From: an uncultured Veillonellaceae bacterium | GTDB taxonomy: Bacteria > Bacillota > Negativicutes > Veillonellales > Negativicoccaceae | Assembly (NCBI GenBank): GCA_945876385.1 | Contig: CAMCNU010000004.1 | Location: forward strand, 48,140 to 112,139 | Length of the DNA: 64,000 nucleotides | Direction of reading: 5' to 3' | Part shown: positions 26,675-35,042 of the stretch, one piece after another | How positions within the stretch are numbered: position 1 is the first letter of the stretch | How the letters are laid out: the number at the start of each line of letters is the position of its first letter | Made by a program: the position numbers and the translations under genes | Notes under the pieces: generated by a model | The model's input: only the letters and a program-made list of their open reading frames with translations | What the model was told of the DNA's origin: nothing | Database searches by the model: none

Positions 26675-28051
26675 ATGTATAGAGAAGATACGATTGCGGC
26701 CTTGGCGACACCGGTCGGCCAAGGCGGAATCGGGATTGTGCGAATCAGCGGCCGTGAGGCGCTGCAGGTAGCGGCGCGGGTATTTCAGCCGCGTCACGGT
26801 CGTGTGACGGAGATGAAAGGGTACCGGGCGGCATACGGTCATATCGTGGAGAACGGGCAACGCGTCGATGAAGCGATTTTACTGGTGATGCGTGCGCCGA
26901 AATCTTACACGGGCGAAGATGTTGCCGAGTTGCAACTCCACGGCGGAATGCTGGCGGTGGAGGCGGCGCTCCGCGCGGTGTTGCGCGCCGGTGCGCGGGC
27001 GGCGGAACGCGGCGAGTTTACCGAGCGTGCGTTTTTGAACGGTCGTTTGGATTTGGCGCAGGCGGAAGCCGTGCAGGATATTATTGCGGCGCGCAGCAAG
27101 ACGGCGCTGGGGGTGGCGGTCGGCCAATTGGGCGGTCGCTTGTCGGCATGGGTCCGGGCCGCGGCCGATGAATTGGCGGCGCTGATTGCGTCACTGGAAG
27201 TCACGCTGGATTATCCGGATGAAGATTTGACGGAATTGAGCCGAACGGACACATTGGCCGCAATCGACAAGACAACAGCGGAGTTGCGCGCCCTCATCGC
27301 CAAATCACAGGCGGGGAAAATCTGGCGCGAAGGCGTCAAGACGGTCATCAGCGGCCTGCCGAATGCGGGCAAATCGAGTCTGCTCAATTACCTGCTGGCG
27401 GAAGAGCGGGCGATTGTCACCGATATTCCGGGGACGACACGCGATACGATCAGTGCGTATGCGACGCTGGCGGGGGTTCCGCTCGAGTTGGTAGATACGG
27501 CGGGGATTCGCGAGAGTGACGATGCCGTCGAGCAAATCGGTATCCGTCGGGCGCAGGCGGCGCAGAATCAGGCCGATATTATCTTGGCGCTGGTGGACGG
27601 GTCGTCGCCGCTGACGGCGCCGGCGCGGACGTGGCTGGCTTCTTTGCGCGGACGTCCGGTTATTGTTCTGGTCAATAAAATCGATCTGGGGTGTCGGGTG
27701 ACGGCTGAGGAAGTGCAGGCATTGGCAGGCGATGTACCGGTCCATTTCGTGTCGGTCTTGCAGGAGAAAGGGACGGAGGCCATCGGGGCGACGCTGCGCC
27801 GGTTGGTGGTGACCGAGCAGATACAGGCCGGCGAGGATGTATTGCTGACCAATGCCCGCCAGCAACAATGGGCGGAAACGGCGTTGGAAGCACTTTTGGC
27901 GGCGCGGACGGCACTGACCGACGGACTGACGGTTGATTGCGTGACGGAAGATTTACGGGCGGCGTGGGATGCCCTCGGGGCTATTATCGGACGGCGTGCC
28001 GAGGAAGATATCGTCAGTGAGATTTTCCGCCGGTTCTGTGTCGGCAAATAG
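26675..28051 (+). CDS. mnmE: tRNA uridine-34 modification GTPase MnmE
   Basis: 458 residues. The N-terminal tetrahydrofolate-binding domain starts DTIAALATPVGQGGIGIVRI; the G domain has GLPNAGKSSLLNYLL, DIPGTTRDTI, DTAGIRE and NKID; and the C-terminus ends in FCVGK, keeping the catalytic Cys-X-Gly-Lys end. With MnmG it installs the (carboxymethyl)aminomethyl group on wobble U34 of several tRNAs. Next to mnmG by 17 bases. Confidence 0.98.
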   Translation: MYREDTIAALATPVGQGGIGIVRISGREALQVAARVFQPRHGRVTEMKGYRAAYGHIVENGQRVDEAILLVMRAPKSYTGEDVAELQLHGGMLAVEAALRAVLRAGARAAERGEFTERAFLNGRLDLAQAEAVQDIIAARSKTALGVAVGQLGGRLSAWVRAAADELAALIASLEVTLDYPDEDLTELSRTDTLAAIDKTTAELRALIAKSQAGKIWREGVKTVISGLPNAGKSSLLNYLLAEERAIVTDIPGTTRDTISAYATLAGVPLELVDTAGIRESDDAVEQIGIRRAQAAQNQADIILALVDGSSPLTAPARTWLASLRGRPVIVLVNKIDLGCRVTAEEVQALAGDVPVHFVSVLQEKGTEAIGATLRRLVVTEQIQAGEDVLLTNARQQQWAETALEALLAARTALTDGLTVDCVTEDLRAAWDALGAIIGRRAEEDIVSEIFRRFCVGK

Positions 28052-28068
28052 AAGGAGAGACGAAAGGA

Positions 28069-29943
28069 ATGCAAGTAATTGCGACATATGATGTGATTGT
28101 CATCGGGGCGGGTCATGCCGGCTGTGAGGCGGCGCTGGCTGCGGCTCGGCTCGGGGCGCGGACACTGGTGGTGACCATCAGCTTGGAAAATATCGCGATG
28201 ATGCCGTGCAATCCCGCCATCGGCGGCCCGGGCAAGAGCCACTTGGTGCGGGAAGTCGATGCCTTGGGCGGGGAAATGGGAATCGTCGCGGATGAGACCG
28301 CCATTCAGATGCGCATGCTCAATCGCGGCAAAGGACCCGCTGTGCATTCGCTGCGCGCGCAATCGGACAAAAACGCCTACCATCGGCGGATGAAGTCGAT
28401 TTTGGAAAACGAGCCGAATGTAGCGGTTAAACAGCTTATGGTGACGGAGTTGGTGATTCGCGACGGCGCCGTGTGCGGTATTCGCAGTGAACTGGGTGAG
28501 GAGTATGCGGCGCGGGCGATCGTTTTGGCGACGGGCACGTATCTTTCAAGCGAGATTTTAATCGGTGATGCCAAGTATTACGGCGGTCCGAACGGTCATC
28601 GTCCGAGCATGCATTTGGGTGATTCGTTGCGGGCGGCGGGCATTCGTCTGCAGCGGTTCAAGACGGGGACCCCGACGCGGGTCGACCGACGGACGTTGCA
28701 TACAGAGGCGATGACAGTCCAGGAAGGCGACCCCGATTTTCATACCTTTTCCTTTCTGTCCGAACGGAAAAATCGTAATGCCGCGTGTTGCTGGTTGACC
28801 TATACCAACGAGACAACGCATGACATTATCCGGCAGAATCTGCATTTGGCACCGCTATATGCGGGCAAGGTGACCGGCGTCGGCGCGCGCTATTGCCCGT
28901 CGATTGAAGACAAAGTCGTACGGTTTGCGGATAAAGAGCGCCACCAGCTGTTTGTCGAGCCGGAAGGTTTGGATACGACGGAAATGTACGTGCAGGGGAT
29001 GTCCACCTCGCTGCCCGTGGCGGTACAATATGCGTTTTTGCGGACGATACCGGGTTTGGAAGCGGTGGAAATCATGCGTCCTGCCTATGCCATCGAGTAT
29101 GACTGTCTCGATCCGCTGCAATTGACGGCGGGACTCATGCACAAAACGATTCGGGGGCTCTTTTCCGCCGGTCAGGCCAACGGCACCTCGGGCTATGAAG
29201 AGGCGGCGGCGCAGGGATTGATTGCGGGGATTAATGCCGCCCGTCTGCTCAAGGGACAAGAGCCGTTCACGTTGACCCGGGCGGAATCGTATATCGGGAC
29301 ATTGATTGACGACTTGGTGACGAAAGGGACCACCGAACCGTACCGGATGATGACCAGCCGGAGCGAGTATCGCTTGTTGTTGCGTCAGGATAATGCGGAC
29401 TTGCGCCTGACCCCGAAAGGACGTGCAATCGGACTGGTCGACGATGCGCGCTGGGAGCGATATTTAGAAAAACGGCAAGCCGTTGACGGCGGTCGTCGCC
29501 GCCTGGAAGAAACCGTGCTGACACCGACCGACGATACCAATCGCCAACTTCGGGAGTGGGGTACCGCGCCGCTCAAGACGGGTGCGACGGCCGCGCAGTT
29601 GTTGCGTCGCCCGGAAATCAACTACGCGATGCTTTGTGCGTGGCTGGGTTGGGATGAACTGCCCGTCGATGTGCGCGAAGAGTTGGAAGTGAGCATTAAG
29701 TATGAAGGCTATATCCGGAAGCAGGCCGACCGCATTGCTCGCCAGCAACGAATGGAGACGACGGTATTGCCGAGTATCGACTATGCGCAACTGAAAGGGA
29801 TTTCGCTTGAAGCTCGCCAAAAGTTGGCCGCGCAGCAGCCGGAAACCTTGGGGCAGGCATCGCGGATATCGGGGGTCTCGCCGGCGGATATTTCGGTGTT
29901 GATGATTTATTTGGAACAGCGGAGGCAGCGTCATGACGATTGA
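28069..29943 (+). CDS. mnmG: tRNA uridine-34 modification enzyme MnmG (GidA)
   Basis: 624 residues, typical length. The FAD motif VIGAGHAGCEAALAAARLGA and CNPAIGGPGKSHLVREVDAL are diagnostic. GTPTRVDRRT and the C-terminal helical domain that contacts MnmE are present (GISLEARQKLA). It uses FAD and NADH to build the U34 modification with MnmE. It overlaps rsmG by 11 bases. Confidence 0.98.
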   Translation: MQVIATYDVIVIGAGHAGCEAALAAARLGARTLVVTISLENIAMMPCNPAIGGPGKSHLVREVDALGGEMGIVADETAIQMRMLNRGKGPAVHSLRAQSDKNAYHRRMKSILENEPNVAVKQLMVTELVIRDGAVCGIRSELGEEYAARAIVLATGTYLSSEILIGDAKYYGGPNGHRPSMHLGDSLRAAGIRLQRFKTGTPTRVDRRTLHTEAMTVQEGDPDFHTFSFLSERKNRNAACCWLTYTNETTHDIIRQNLHLAPLYAGKVTGVGARYCPSIEDKVVRFADKERHQLFVEPEGLDTTEMYVQGMSTSLPVAVQYAFLRTIPGLEAVEIMRPAYAIEYDCLDPLQLTAGLMHKTIRGLFSAGQANGTSGYEEAAAQGLIAGINAARLLKGQEPFTLTRAESYIGTLIDDLVTKGTTEPYRMMTSRSEYRLLLRQDNADLRLTPKGRAIGLVDDARWERYLEKRQAVDGGRRRLEETVLTPTDDTNRQLREWGTAPLKTGATAAQLLRRPEINYAMLCAWLGWDELPVDVREELEVSIKYEGYIRKQADRIARQQRMETTVLPSIDYAQLKGISLEARQKLAAQQPETLGQASRISGVSPADISVLMIYLEQRRQRHDD

Positions 29944-30664
29944 AACGGAATTGTGCGCGGCGCGGATACGCAGTGAGTTGGCGGCGGCCGGCGTCGAGGT
30001 GGACGACCGGCAAGCGCAGCAATTGCAGCGCTTTTATGAAGCGGTGATTGCCCGCAATCAGGTGATGAATTTGACTGCCATTACCGCCGCGGACGAATTT
30101 TTGCGCAAGCACTATCTCGATTCTCTGTTCGGTGACGATCCGGAGCGCTGGAGCGATATTCATTTTGCACTTGACCTCGGAACGGGTGCCGGATTTCCCG
30201 GTATTCCGCTCTCCATCGTCCATCCGGATACCCGGTGGACCCTGCTTGATGCAACGGCGAAAAAATTGCGGTTTTTGGAAGAAATTGCGGCAACACTGGA
30301 ATTAAAAAATGTAAACGTCTTGCACGGGCGTGCGGAAGAGGTGGGACACGCCACGCAGTGGCGGGAACGGTTTGATCGGGTGACATCGCGTGCGGTGGCC
30401 GCTCTCCCGGTATTGGCGGAGTGGGCGTTGCCGCTGGTGCGGGTAGGCGGGTCGTTTTGGGCCTTCAAGGGGCCGAAAGCGGAAGCGGAAATTCGCAGTG
30501 CCGAGCGGGCGGTCGGTCTGCTCGGCGGTACGATTGTCAGTGTGGATACGGCGACATTGCCGGGTACACAGGAGCGGCGAACGTTGATTATCATTGAAAA
30601 GACGGCACCGACTCCGAAGGCATATCCCCGCCCCTATGCCAAAACGAAAAAGCGGCCCTTGTAA
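29933..30664 (+). CDS. rsmG: 16S rRNA m7G527 methyltransferase RsmG
   Basis: 243 residues; the SAM-binding motif DLGTGAGFPGIPLSIV and the preceding NLTAITAADEFLRKHYLDSL are family hallmarks, and the ends VTSRAVAALPVLAEW and GSFWAFKGPKAEAEI also fit. It methylates G527 of 16S rRNA; loss of the family enzyme gives low-level streptomycin resistance in other bacteria. Start ATG 29933 lies within mnmG. ppk2 follows 14 bases later. Confidence 0.97.
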   Translation: MTIETELCAARIRSELAAAGVEVDDRQAQQLQRFYEAVIARNQVMNLTAITAADEFLRKHYLDSLFGDDPERWSDIHFALDLGTGAGFPGIPLSIVHPDTRWTLLDATAKKLRFLEEIAATLELKNVNVLHGRAEEVGHATQWRERFDRVTSRAVAALPVLAEWALPLVRVGGSFWAFKGPKAEAEIRSAERAVGLLGGTIVSVDTATLPGTQERRTLIIIEKTAPTPKAYPRPYAKTKKRPL

Positions 30665-30678
30665 CGGAGGTGGAGCGC

Positions 30679-31569
30679 ATGAAAGCGGAAGATTATCGAA
30701 TCGGTAAAACAAAGAAAGTCCGTTTGGCGGCATATCGGACGGCGCCTCCCGACGATGCGGTCAAAGCGGATTATATCGGAGAAGAGTTTGATCGCCGTTT
30801 GGCTGAGCTGGCGGAGTGGCAGGAACGTCTGTATGCGGAAAACAAGTATGGATTGGTCGTGGTCTTGCAGGCGCGGGATGCGGCCGGCAAAGACAGTTTG
30901 ATTAAAAAGGTATTTGCGCACCTGAATATTCAGGGCGTGCACGTGGCCAATTTCAAACAGCCGACCGCGGAAGAAAGCGACCATGATTATCTGTGGCGCA
31001 TCAACAAGGCGTTGCCGGCGCGCGGTGATATCGCCATCTTTAATCGTTCGCATTATGAAGATGTCTTGGTGACGCGGGTGCACGATTTGCTGGAAACGGG
31101 TCCGTTTCCGAACGAGCTGATCGAATCCGACATTTGGCAGGAACGCTACCGCCAAATCAATGACTGGGAACGATATCTGACGGAAAACGGTATTTTCGTG
31201 CTTAAGTTTTTCCTGCATGTTTCACGTGAAACACAGGCGGAACGATTGGTGGAACGAATTCGCCGACCGGAGAAAAACTGGAAATTTTCCTATACCGATA
31301 TCAGTGAGCGGCGACTCTGGGATGAGTACAGCAACATCTACGGCGATATGCTGGCGGCCACCTCGACCGAGACGGCACCGTGGTATGTCATCCCCGCGGA
31401 TAAAAAGTGGTACACCCGCTACCTGGTGCTGGATATCGTGACGGCGTTCATGCGACGGTTAGCACCGCAGTATCCGGAGCCGACCGGCAAGGAGAAGGAA
31501 GAGTTGATGCGTTGGAAACGATATCTTGCGGAAGAAAAGGATATCAATCTGGCGGATTTGTGGATGTGA
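30679..31569 (+). CDS. Polyphosphate kinase 2 family protein
   Basis: 296 residues from ATG 30679 (GGAGGTGG five bases upstream; GTG 30670 overlaps the site and is rejected). Walker A is VLQARDAAGKDSLIKKVF, Walker B and lid region IFNRSHYEDVLVTRVHDLL, and HVSRETQAERLVERIRRPEKNWKF fits the lid helix. PPK2 enzymes move phosphate between polyphosphate and nucleotides. One-domain members of this size may act on AMP, ADP or GDP; the class is not decided here. A perfect parS site is embedded in its coding sequence (31218-31233). It ends the mnmE operon. Confidence 0.9.
   Translation: MKAEDYRIGKTKKVRLAAYRTAPPDDAVKADYIGEEFDRRLAELAEWQERLYAENKYGLVVVLQARDAAGKDSLIKKVFAHLNIQGVHVANFKQPTAEESDHDYLWRINKALPARGDIAIFNRSHYEDVLVTRVHDLLETGPFPNELIESDIWQERYRQINDWERYLTENGIFVLKFFLHVSRETQAERLVERIRRPEKNWKFSYTDISERRLWDEYSNIYGDMLAATSTETAPWYVIPADKKWYTRYLVLDIVTAFMRRLAPQYPEPTGKEKEELMRWKRYLAEEKDINLADLWM
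31218..31233. other. parS: parS site 1 (inside ppk2)
   Basis: TGTTTCACGTGAAACA, the exact Spo0J/ParB target. It is read within ppk2 as part of HVSRET, so both coding and centromere constraints act on the same bases. Confidence 0.95.
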
Positions 31570-31573
31570 AGTA

Positions 31574-31599
31574 CCGCGCCCCGAACGGCGCGGTTTTTT
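31574..31599 (+). terminator. Terminator of the mnmE-ppk2 operon
   Basis: CCGCGCC/GGCGCGG stem with 6-base loop and TTTTTT, directly after ppk2. Confidence 0.92.
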
Positions 31600-31614
31600 G
31601 TTGCCGCAAAGAGA

Positions 31615-31630
31615 TGTTTCACGTGAAACG
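31615..31630. other. parS: parS site 2 (ppk2-parA spacer)
   Basis: TGTTTCACGTGAAACG, one mismatch to the 16-bp consensus. It lies about 95 bases before parA, so ParB bound here could also repress parAB. A -10 for parA is TGG TATACT at 31673-31681. Confidence 0.93.
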
Positions 31631-31708
31631 TCGGACGGGACTTCAGCGACCGTATTCCGTGCCCGGCGGATGTGGTATACTGATAGAGTATGTAGAGGAG
31701 GTGCTACG

Positions 31709-32473
31709 GTGGGCAAACGAATTGCGGTCATGAATCAGAAGGGCGGCGTCGGCAAAACGACGACGGCCGTGAATTTGGCGGCCTGTTTGGCGGAATGCGG
31801 CAAGCGGGTGCTGCTGGTGGATGCGGACGCGCAGGGCAATGCGACCAGCGGTATCGGCATCGATAAAGAACAGGTCAAGGTATCCGTGTATGATGTGCTC
31901 ATCAATCAAACGCCCGCCCGCAAAGCCATTCGCCCGGCGCGTCCGGAGGGATTGGATGTACTGCCGGCAACGATTGCGCTGGCCGGTGCGGAGGTGGAGT
32001 TGGTGACGCTCCCGCAACGGGAAGAACGTATGCGGCAAGCGTTGGCGGATGTGACGGACGAGTATGATTATATTTTTATCGATTGTCCGCCGTCGTTGGG
32101 ATTGCTGACGGTGAATGTGTTGGTCGCGGCCGACGCCGTTTTGATTCCGATTCAGGCGGAATACTATGCACTGGAAGGGGTCGCGCAATTGTTGCAGACG
32201 ATTCGTTCCGTGGCGCATGAGTGGAACCCGCGGTTGAGCGTGGAAGGCGTCTTGCTGACCATGTATGACGGCCGCACGAATTTGGCGTTGCAAGTGGCCG
32301 ACGAAGTGAAAAAATATTTTCGGGAGAAGGTCTATCGGACTATGATTCCGCGCAATGTACGGCTCAGCGAGGCACCGAGTTACGGAGAACCGATTATTAT
32401 TTACGATCCGCGGTCCAAAGGGGCGGAGGTCTATCGGCGCTTGGCGCAGGAGGTGTTGGCACATGACGCGTAA
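31709..32473 (+). CDS. parA: Chromosome partitioning ATPase ParA (Soj)
   Basis: 254 residues from GTG 31709 (AGGAGG seven bases upstream). The deviant Walker A MNQKGGVGKTTTAVNLAACL is at the N-terminus, and Walker B is DYIFIDCPPSLGLLTVN. It lacks the long N-terminal HTH of plasmid ParA types, so it is the chromosomal Soj type that acts with ParB-parS and influences DnaA. Overlaps parB by 11 bases. Confidence 0.97.
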   Translation: MGKRIAVMNQKGGVGKTTTAVNLAACLAECGKRVLLVDADAQGNATSGIGIDKEQVKVSVYDVLINQTPARKAIRPARPEGLDVLPATIALAGAEVELVTLPQREERMRQALADVTDEYDYIFIDCPPSLGLLTVNVLVAADAVLIPIQAEYYALEGVAQLLQTIRSVAHEWNPRLSVEGVLLTMYDGRTNLALQVADEVKKYFREKVYRTMIPRNVRLSEAPSYGEPIIIYDPRSKGAEVYRRLAQEVLAHDA

Positions 32474-33323
32474 GGCATCGGGATTGGGCAAAGGACTGGG
32501 GGCATTACTTCCGGAACGGGCAGCCGAAGCGGACGAGGTGATTCGGATTGCCGTTGACAAGATTGTCCCCAATGCTCATCAGCCGCGGCGGGAGTTTGCC
32601 GAAGGCGCATTGCGGGAGCTGGCGGACTCTATCCGGGAGTACGGTGTGGTGCAGCCCTTGCTGGTCTGCCGGCAAGGTGACGGCTACATGCTGGTGGCGG
32701 GGGAACGACGCTGGCGGGCGGCGCAGTTGGCCGGGCTCGCGGAGGTGCCGGCTATCGTTCGGGAGTATGATGATCCCGCGCGGGCGGCAATAGCCCTGAT
32801 TGAGAATATCCAACGGGAAAATCTCAATCCGATAGAAGAAGCGTCGGCGTATCGGCGGCTGACGGAAGAATTTTCTTTTACACAGGCGGAAATGGCGGCC
32901 AAAGTGGGTCGCAGTCGACCCTATGTGGCAAATTTGTTGCGCCTGTTACAGTTGCCGGACGATGTCCAAGCGCGGTTGGCCTCGGGCGAGTTGACGCCGG
33001 GGCAGGTACGACCGTTGCTCACGCTATCGGCGGCACAGCAATCGGTATGGGCGGCCGATATTGCGCGGCAAGGATGGTCGGCGCGACAGGTAGAGGCGGC
33101 CTTGGCACGCAAAAAAAGAACGAAGCGACCGTCGAAGAAACGCAAGCCGAGCGGATCGCTGGCGGCCTACTTGACGGATATGACCGATAAAATCACCCTG
33201 CAGCTGGGGACGCCGGTACGGATTGATACCGAAGAGAAGAACGGACATGTCAGCGGCACGGTGACGATTGCCTTTGCGGATTTGCAGGAATTGGAACGCT
33301 TGCTGGCGTATCTGGAAGACTGA
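32463..33323 (+). CDS. parB: Chromosome partitioning protein ParB (Spo0J)
   Basis: 286 residues. The N-terminal ParA-activating tip has GLGKGLGALLPE. The CTPase domain holds NAHQPRREF, GYMLVAGERRWRAAQLAGL and ENIQRENLNPIEEA, including the GERR motif. An HTH follows (FTQAEMAAKVGRSRPYVANL), and a C-terminal dimerisation domain. It would load at the three parS sites around its own gene and spread to organise the origin region. Confidence 0.97.
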   Translation: MTRKASGLGKGLGALLPERAAEADEVIRIAVDKIVPNAHQPRREFAEGALRELADSIREYGVVQPLLVCRQGDGYMLVAGERRWRAAQLAGLAEVPAIVREYDDPARAAIALIENIQRENLNPIEEASAYRRLTEEFSFTQAEMAAKVGRSRPYVANLLRLLQLPDDVQARLASGELTPGQVRPLLTLSAAQQSVWAADIARQGWSARQVEAALARKKRTKRPSKKRKPSGSLAAYLTDMTDKITLQLGTPVRIDTEEKNGHVSGTVTIAFADLQELERLLAYLED

Positions 33324-33324
33324 T

Positions 33325-33340
33325 TGTTTCACGTGAAACA
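33325..33340. other. parS: parS site 3 (after parB)
   Basis: TGTTTCACGTGAAACA, perfect match, beginning two bases past the parB stop codon and 10 bases before the DUF4446 start; it overlaps the spacer that holds that gene's GGAGG site. Confidence 0.95.
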
Positions 33341-33349
33341 GGAGGCTGT

Positions 33350-33880
33350 ATGACAGGAATAGGAAGTACCGCCGATACGATTTTGCTGGGGATACTGATT
33401 GCCCTGCTGGTCATTGTATTGGTATATATTTTATTATTGCGGTACCAGGTGAACCGCTTGTCACGCAATTATATGATGTTTATGCGCGGGGCGAACGGGC
33501 AGACCTTGGAAAATAAATTGGGCACGGAAGTTCGCCGCTTGCGGGAAATGACGGAGAAAATCTCCGAAACGGTGGCGGAGCAAAAAAACTTGTCGCGTGT
33601 CCAGAACAGCGCATTGCAAAATGTCGGCTTCGTGCAGTATCAGGCGTTTCCCGACAGCAGTCAGCGGGAGAGTTTTTCGTTGACGGTGTTGGACGGAAAT
33701 CGCTCGGGAATCACCTTGACCGCACTCAGCGGTCGCAATGAATCGCGACTCTATGCCAAACTCGTGCGGGACGGACAGTACACGGTCCGCGCCAGTGCGG
33801 AAGAAGAGGAAAGCCTGCGGCAGGCCTTGCTCCGGCACGGTACGGAGGTAAGCGGCGGAGACGGCGATGCATTGGCATAA
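33350..33880 (+). CDS. DUF4446 family membrane-anchored protein
   Basis: 176 residues. One N-terminal membrane helix (ILLGILIALLVIVLVYILLL, about 11-30) is followed by a charged coiled-coil stretch (EVRRLREMTEKISETVAEQ). Then comes the DUF4446 core (QNVGFVQYQAFPDSSQRESF, SLTVLDGNRSGITLTAL). This uncharacterised family usually sits just downstream of parAB in Firmicutes, as here. The domain end VRDGQYTVRASAEEEE is intact. No function is established. Confidence 0.85.
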   Translation: MTGIGSTADTILLGILIALLVIVLVYILLLRYQVNRLSRNYMMFMRGANGQTLENKLGTEVRRLREMTEKISETVAEQKNLSRVQNSALQNVGFVQYQAFPDSSQRESFSLTVLDGNRSGITLTALSGRNESRLYAKLVRDGQYTVRASAEEEESLRQALLRHGTEVSGGDGDALA

Positions 33881-34757
33881 GGAGAAAGACCGCATCGTGG
33901 TGTCCGTGAAGCGACGGCACTGGTATGGGGTCGTGGCGGGGGTCGTCTTGCTCTGGCTTGTTGCACTCGGGTTGATCGTGTGGACACTGGGGCAGGCGGG
34001 CGAGATGCAGCGCTTACGTGAGGAAAACGAGTTGTATGCCCGGCAGGCGGAAATGACGGCGCAGCGATTGACGGAGATGGAGTCGCGCTTGGCGGAGCTG
34101 GACGCGTTGGATGCGGAAATCCGCAGTTTGATGAGCGGTACGACGGCGGGGCGCGGTGACGGCGGTGTGATTTCCGTAGCGCCAACGACTGCGGTCAGTC
34201 CGAGCGCATTGCTGACGAGGTTGGGAGAGGTGGCCGACCGGATGGAGACGCGGCGGATTTCGTTGTCGTTGGTACGGGCGACACTGCGAGACGGCACGGA
34301 AGTCGCGTGGGTGCCGCCGTTGCGGGCAGGCGCCGTCAATCCGGATACCCCGTCGATGGCGCCGGTGCGAGGCGGAGAGCTGACGGACCCGTTCGGTTGG
34401 CGCTCGGATCCGTTTACCGGTGAACAGCGGTTTCATGAAGGCATCGACCTGGCTGCCGCTTACGGTACGCCGATTGTCGCGACGGCAAACGGCATCGTGA
34501 CGCGTGCGGAATGGGTCGACGGCTACGGCAATCTCGTCGAGATTCAGCACGTCGGCGGTGTCATCACGCGCTACGGTCATAATTCTCTCGTGACGGTGCG
34601 GGTCGGAGACCGAGTCGAGGCCGGTCAGGTGGTGGCGTTTATGGGCAGTACCGGGCGCAGTACCGGCTCGCATGTCCACTATGAAGTACGAATCAACGGC
34701 GTGGCGGTCGATCCGATGTTGTTCATCCGACCGCAGCGGCAGGTGCCGAACAAATAA
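33867..34757 (+). CDS. M23 family peptidase (LytM-like), membrane-anchored
   Basis: 296 residues overlapping DUF4446 by 14 bases. An N-terminal membrane anchor (VVAGVVLLWLVALGLIVWTL) precedes a coiled coil (MQRLREENELYARQAEMTAQ) and a C-terminal M23 domain. The zinc ligands are visible: RFHEGIDLAA (His, Asp) and GSHVHYEVR (HVH). It probably cuts peptidoglycan cross-links or activates amidases in the periplasm, with the coiled coil as in EnvC-like regulators. It closes the parAB operon before a terminator. Confidence 0.92.
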   Translation: MHWHKEKDRIVVSVKRRHWYGVVAGVVLLWLVALGLIVWTLGQAGEMQRLREENELYARQAEMTAQRLTEMESRLAELDALDAEIRSLMSGTTAGRGDGGVISVAPTTAVSPSALLTRLGEVADRMETRRISLSLVRATLRDGTEVAWVPPLRAGAVNPDTPSMAPVRGGELTDPFGWRSDPFTGEQRFHEGIDLAAAYGTPIVATANGIVTRAEWVDGYGNLVEIQHVGGVITRYGHNSLVTVRVGDRVEAGQVVAFMGSTGRSTGSHVHYEVRINGVAVDPMLFIRPQRQVPNK

Positions 34758-34795
34758 CTGAGCGCGTTCGCTCCGGTGTACGGCGGAGCGTGATG

Positions 34796-34828
34796 AAACC
34801 GATCCGAAATCATTTCGGGTCGGTTTTT
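34796..34828 (+). terminator. Terminator of the parAB-M23 operon
   Basis: AAACCGATCCGAAA paired with TTTCGGGTCGGTTT (one G-T pair), loop TCA, then TTTTTG. The following 200 bases to the addB promoter hold no gene I can support. Confidence 0.88.
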
Positions 34829-35015
34829 GTATGGTGCAAACGGATATTCGGTGCAGATGTGGTGTCGCGGCGGCGAGCAGGTCGGCACGGAGAGTGACTG
34901 CAGTAACGGCGGCATGATGAATGCGCGAACAGACAGGCGATAGTCCCTTCATTCGACGGGCATCCTCGAAACGGTTTCCGGTCGTAGCGGGACGCTGCGC
35001 TGATGGCGACAAGAT

Positions 35016-35024
35016 TGGTATAAT
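35016..35024 (+). promoter_or_regulatory. Extended -10 promoter of addBA
   Basis: TGG TATAAT 19 bases before the addB start codon; no good -35. Confidence 0.6.
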
Positions 35025-35042
35025 AGAGAAAAAGGAGGGCAT

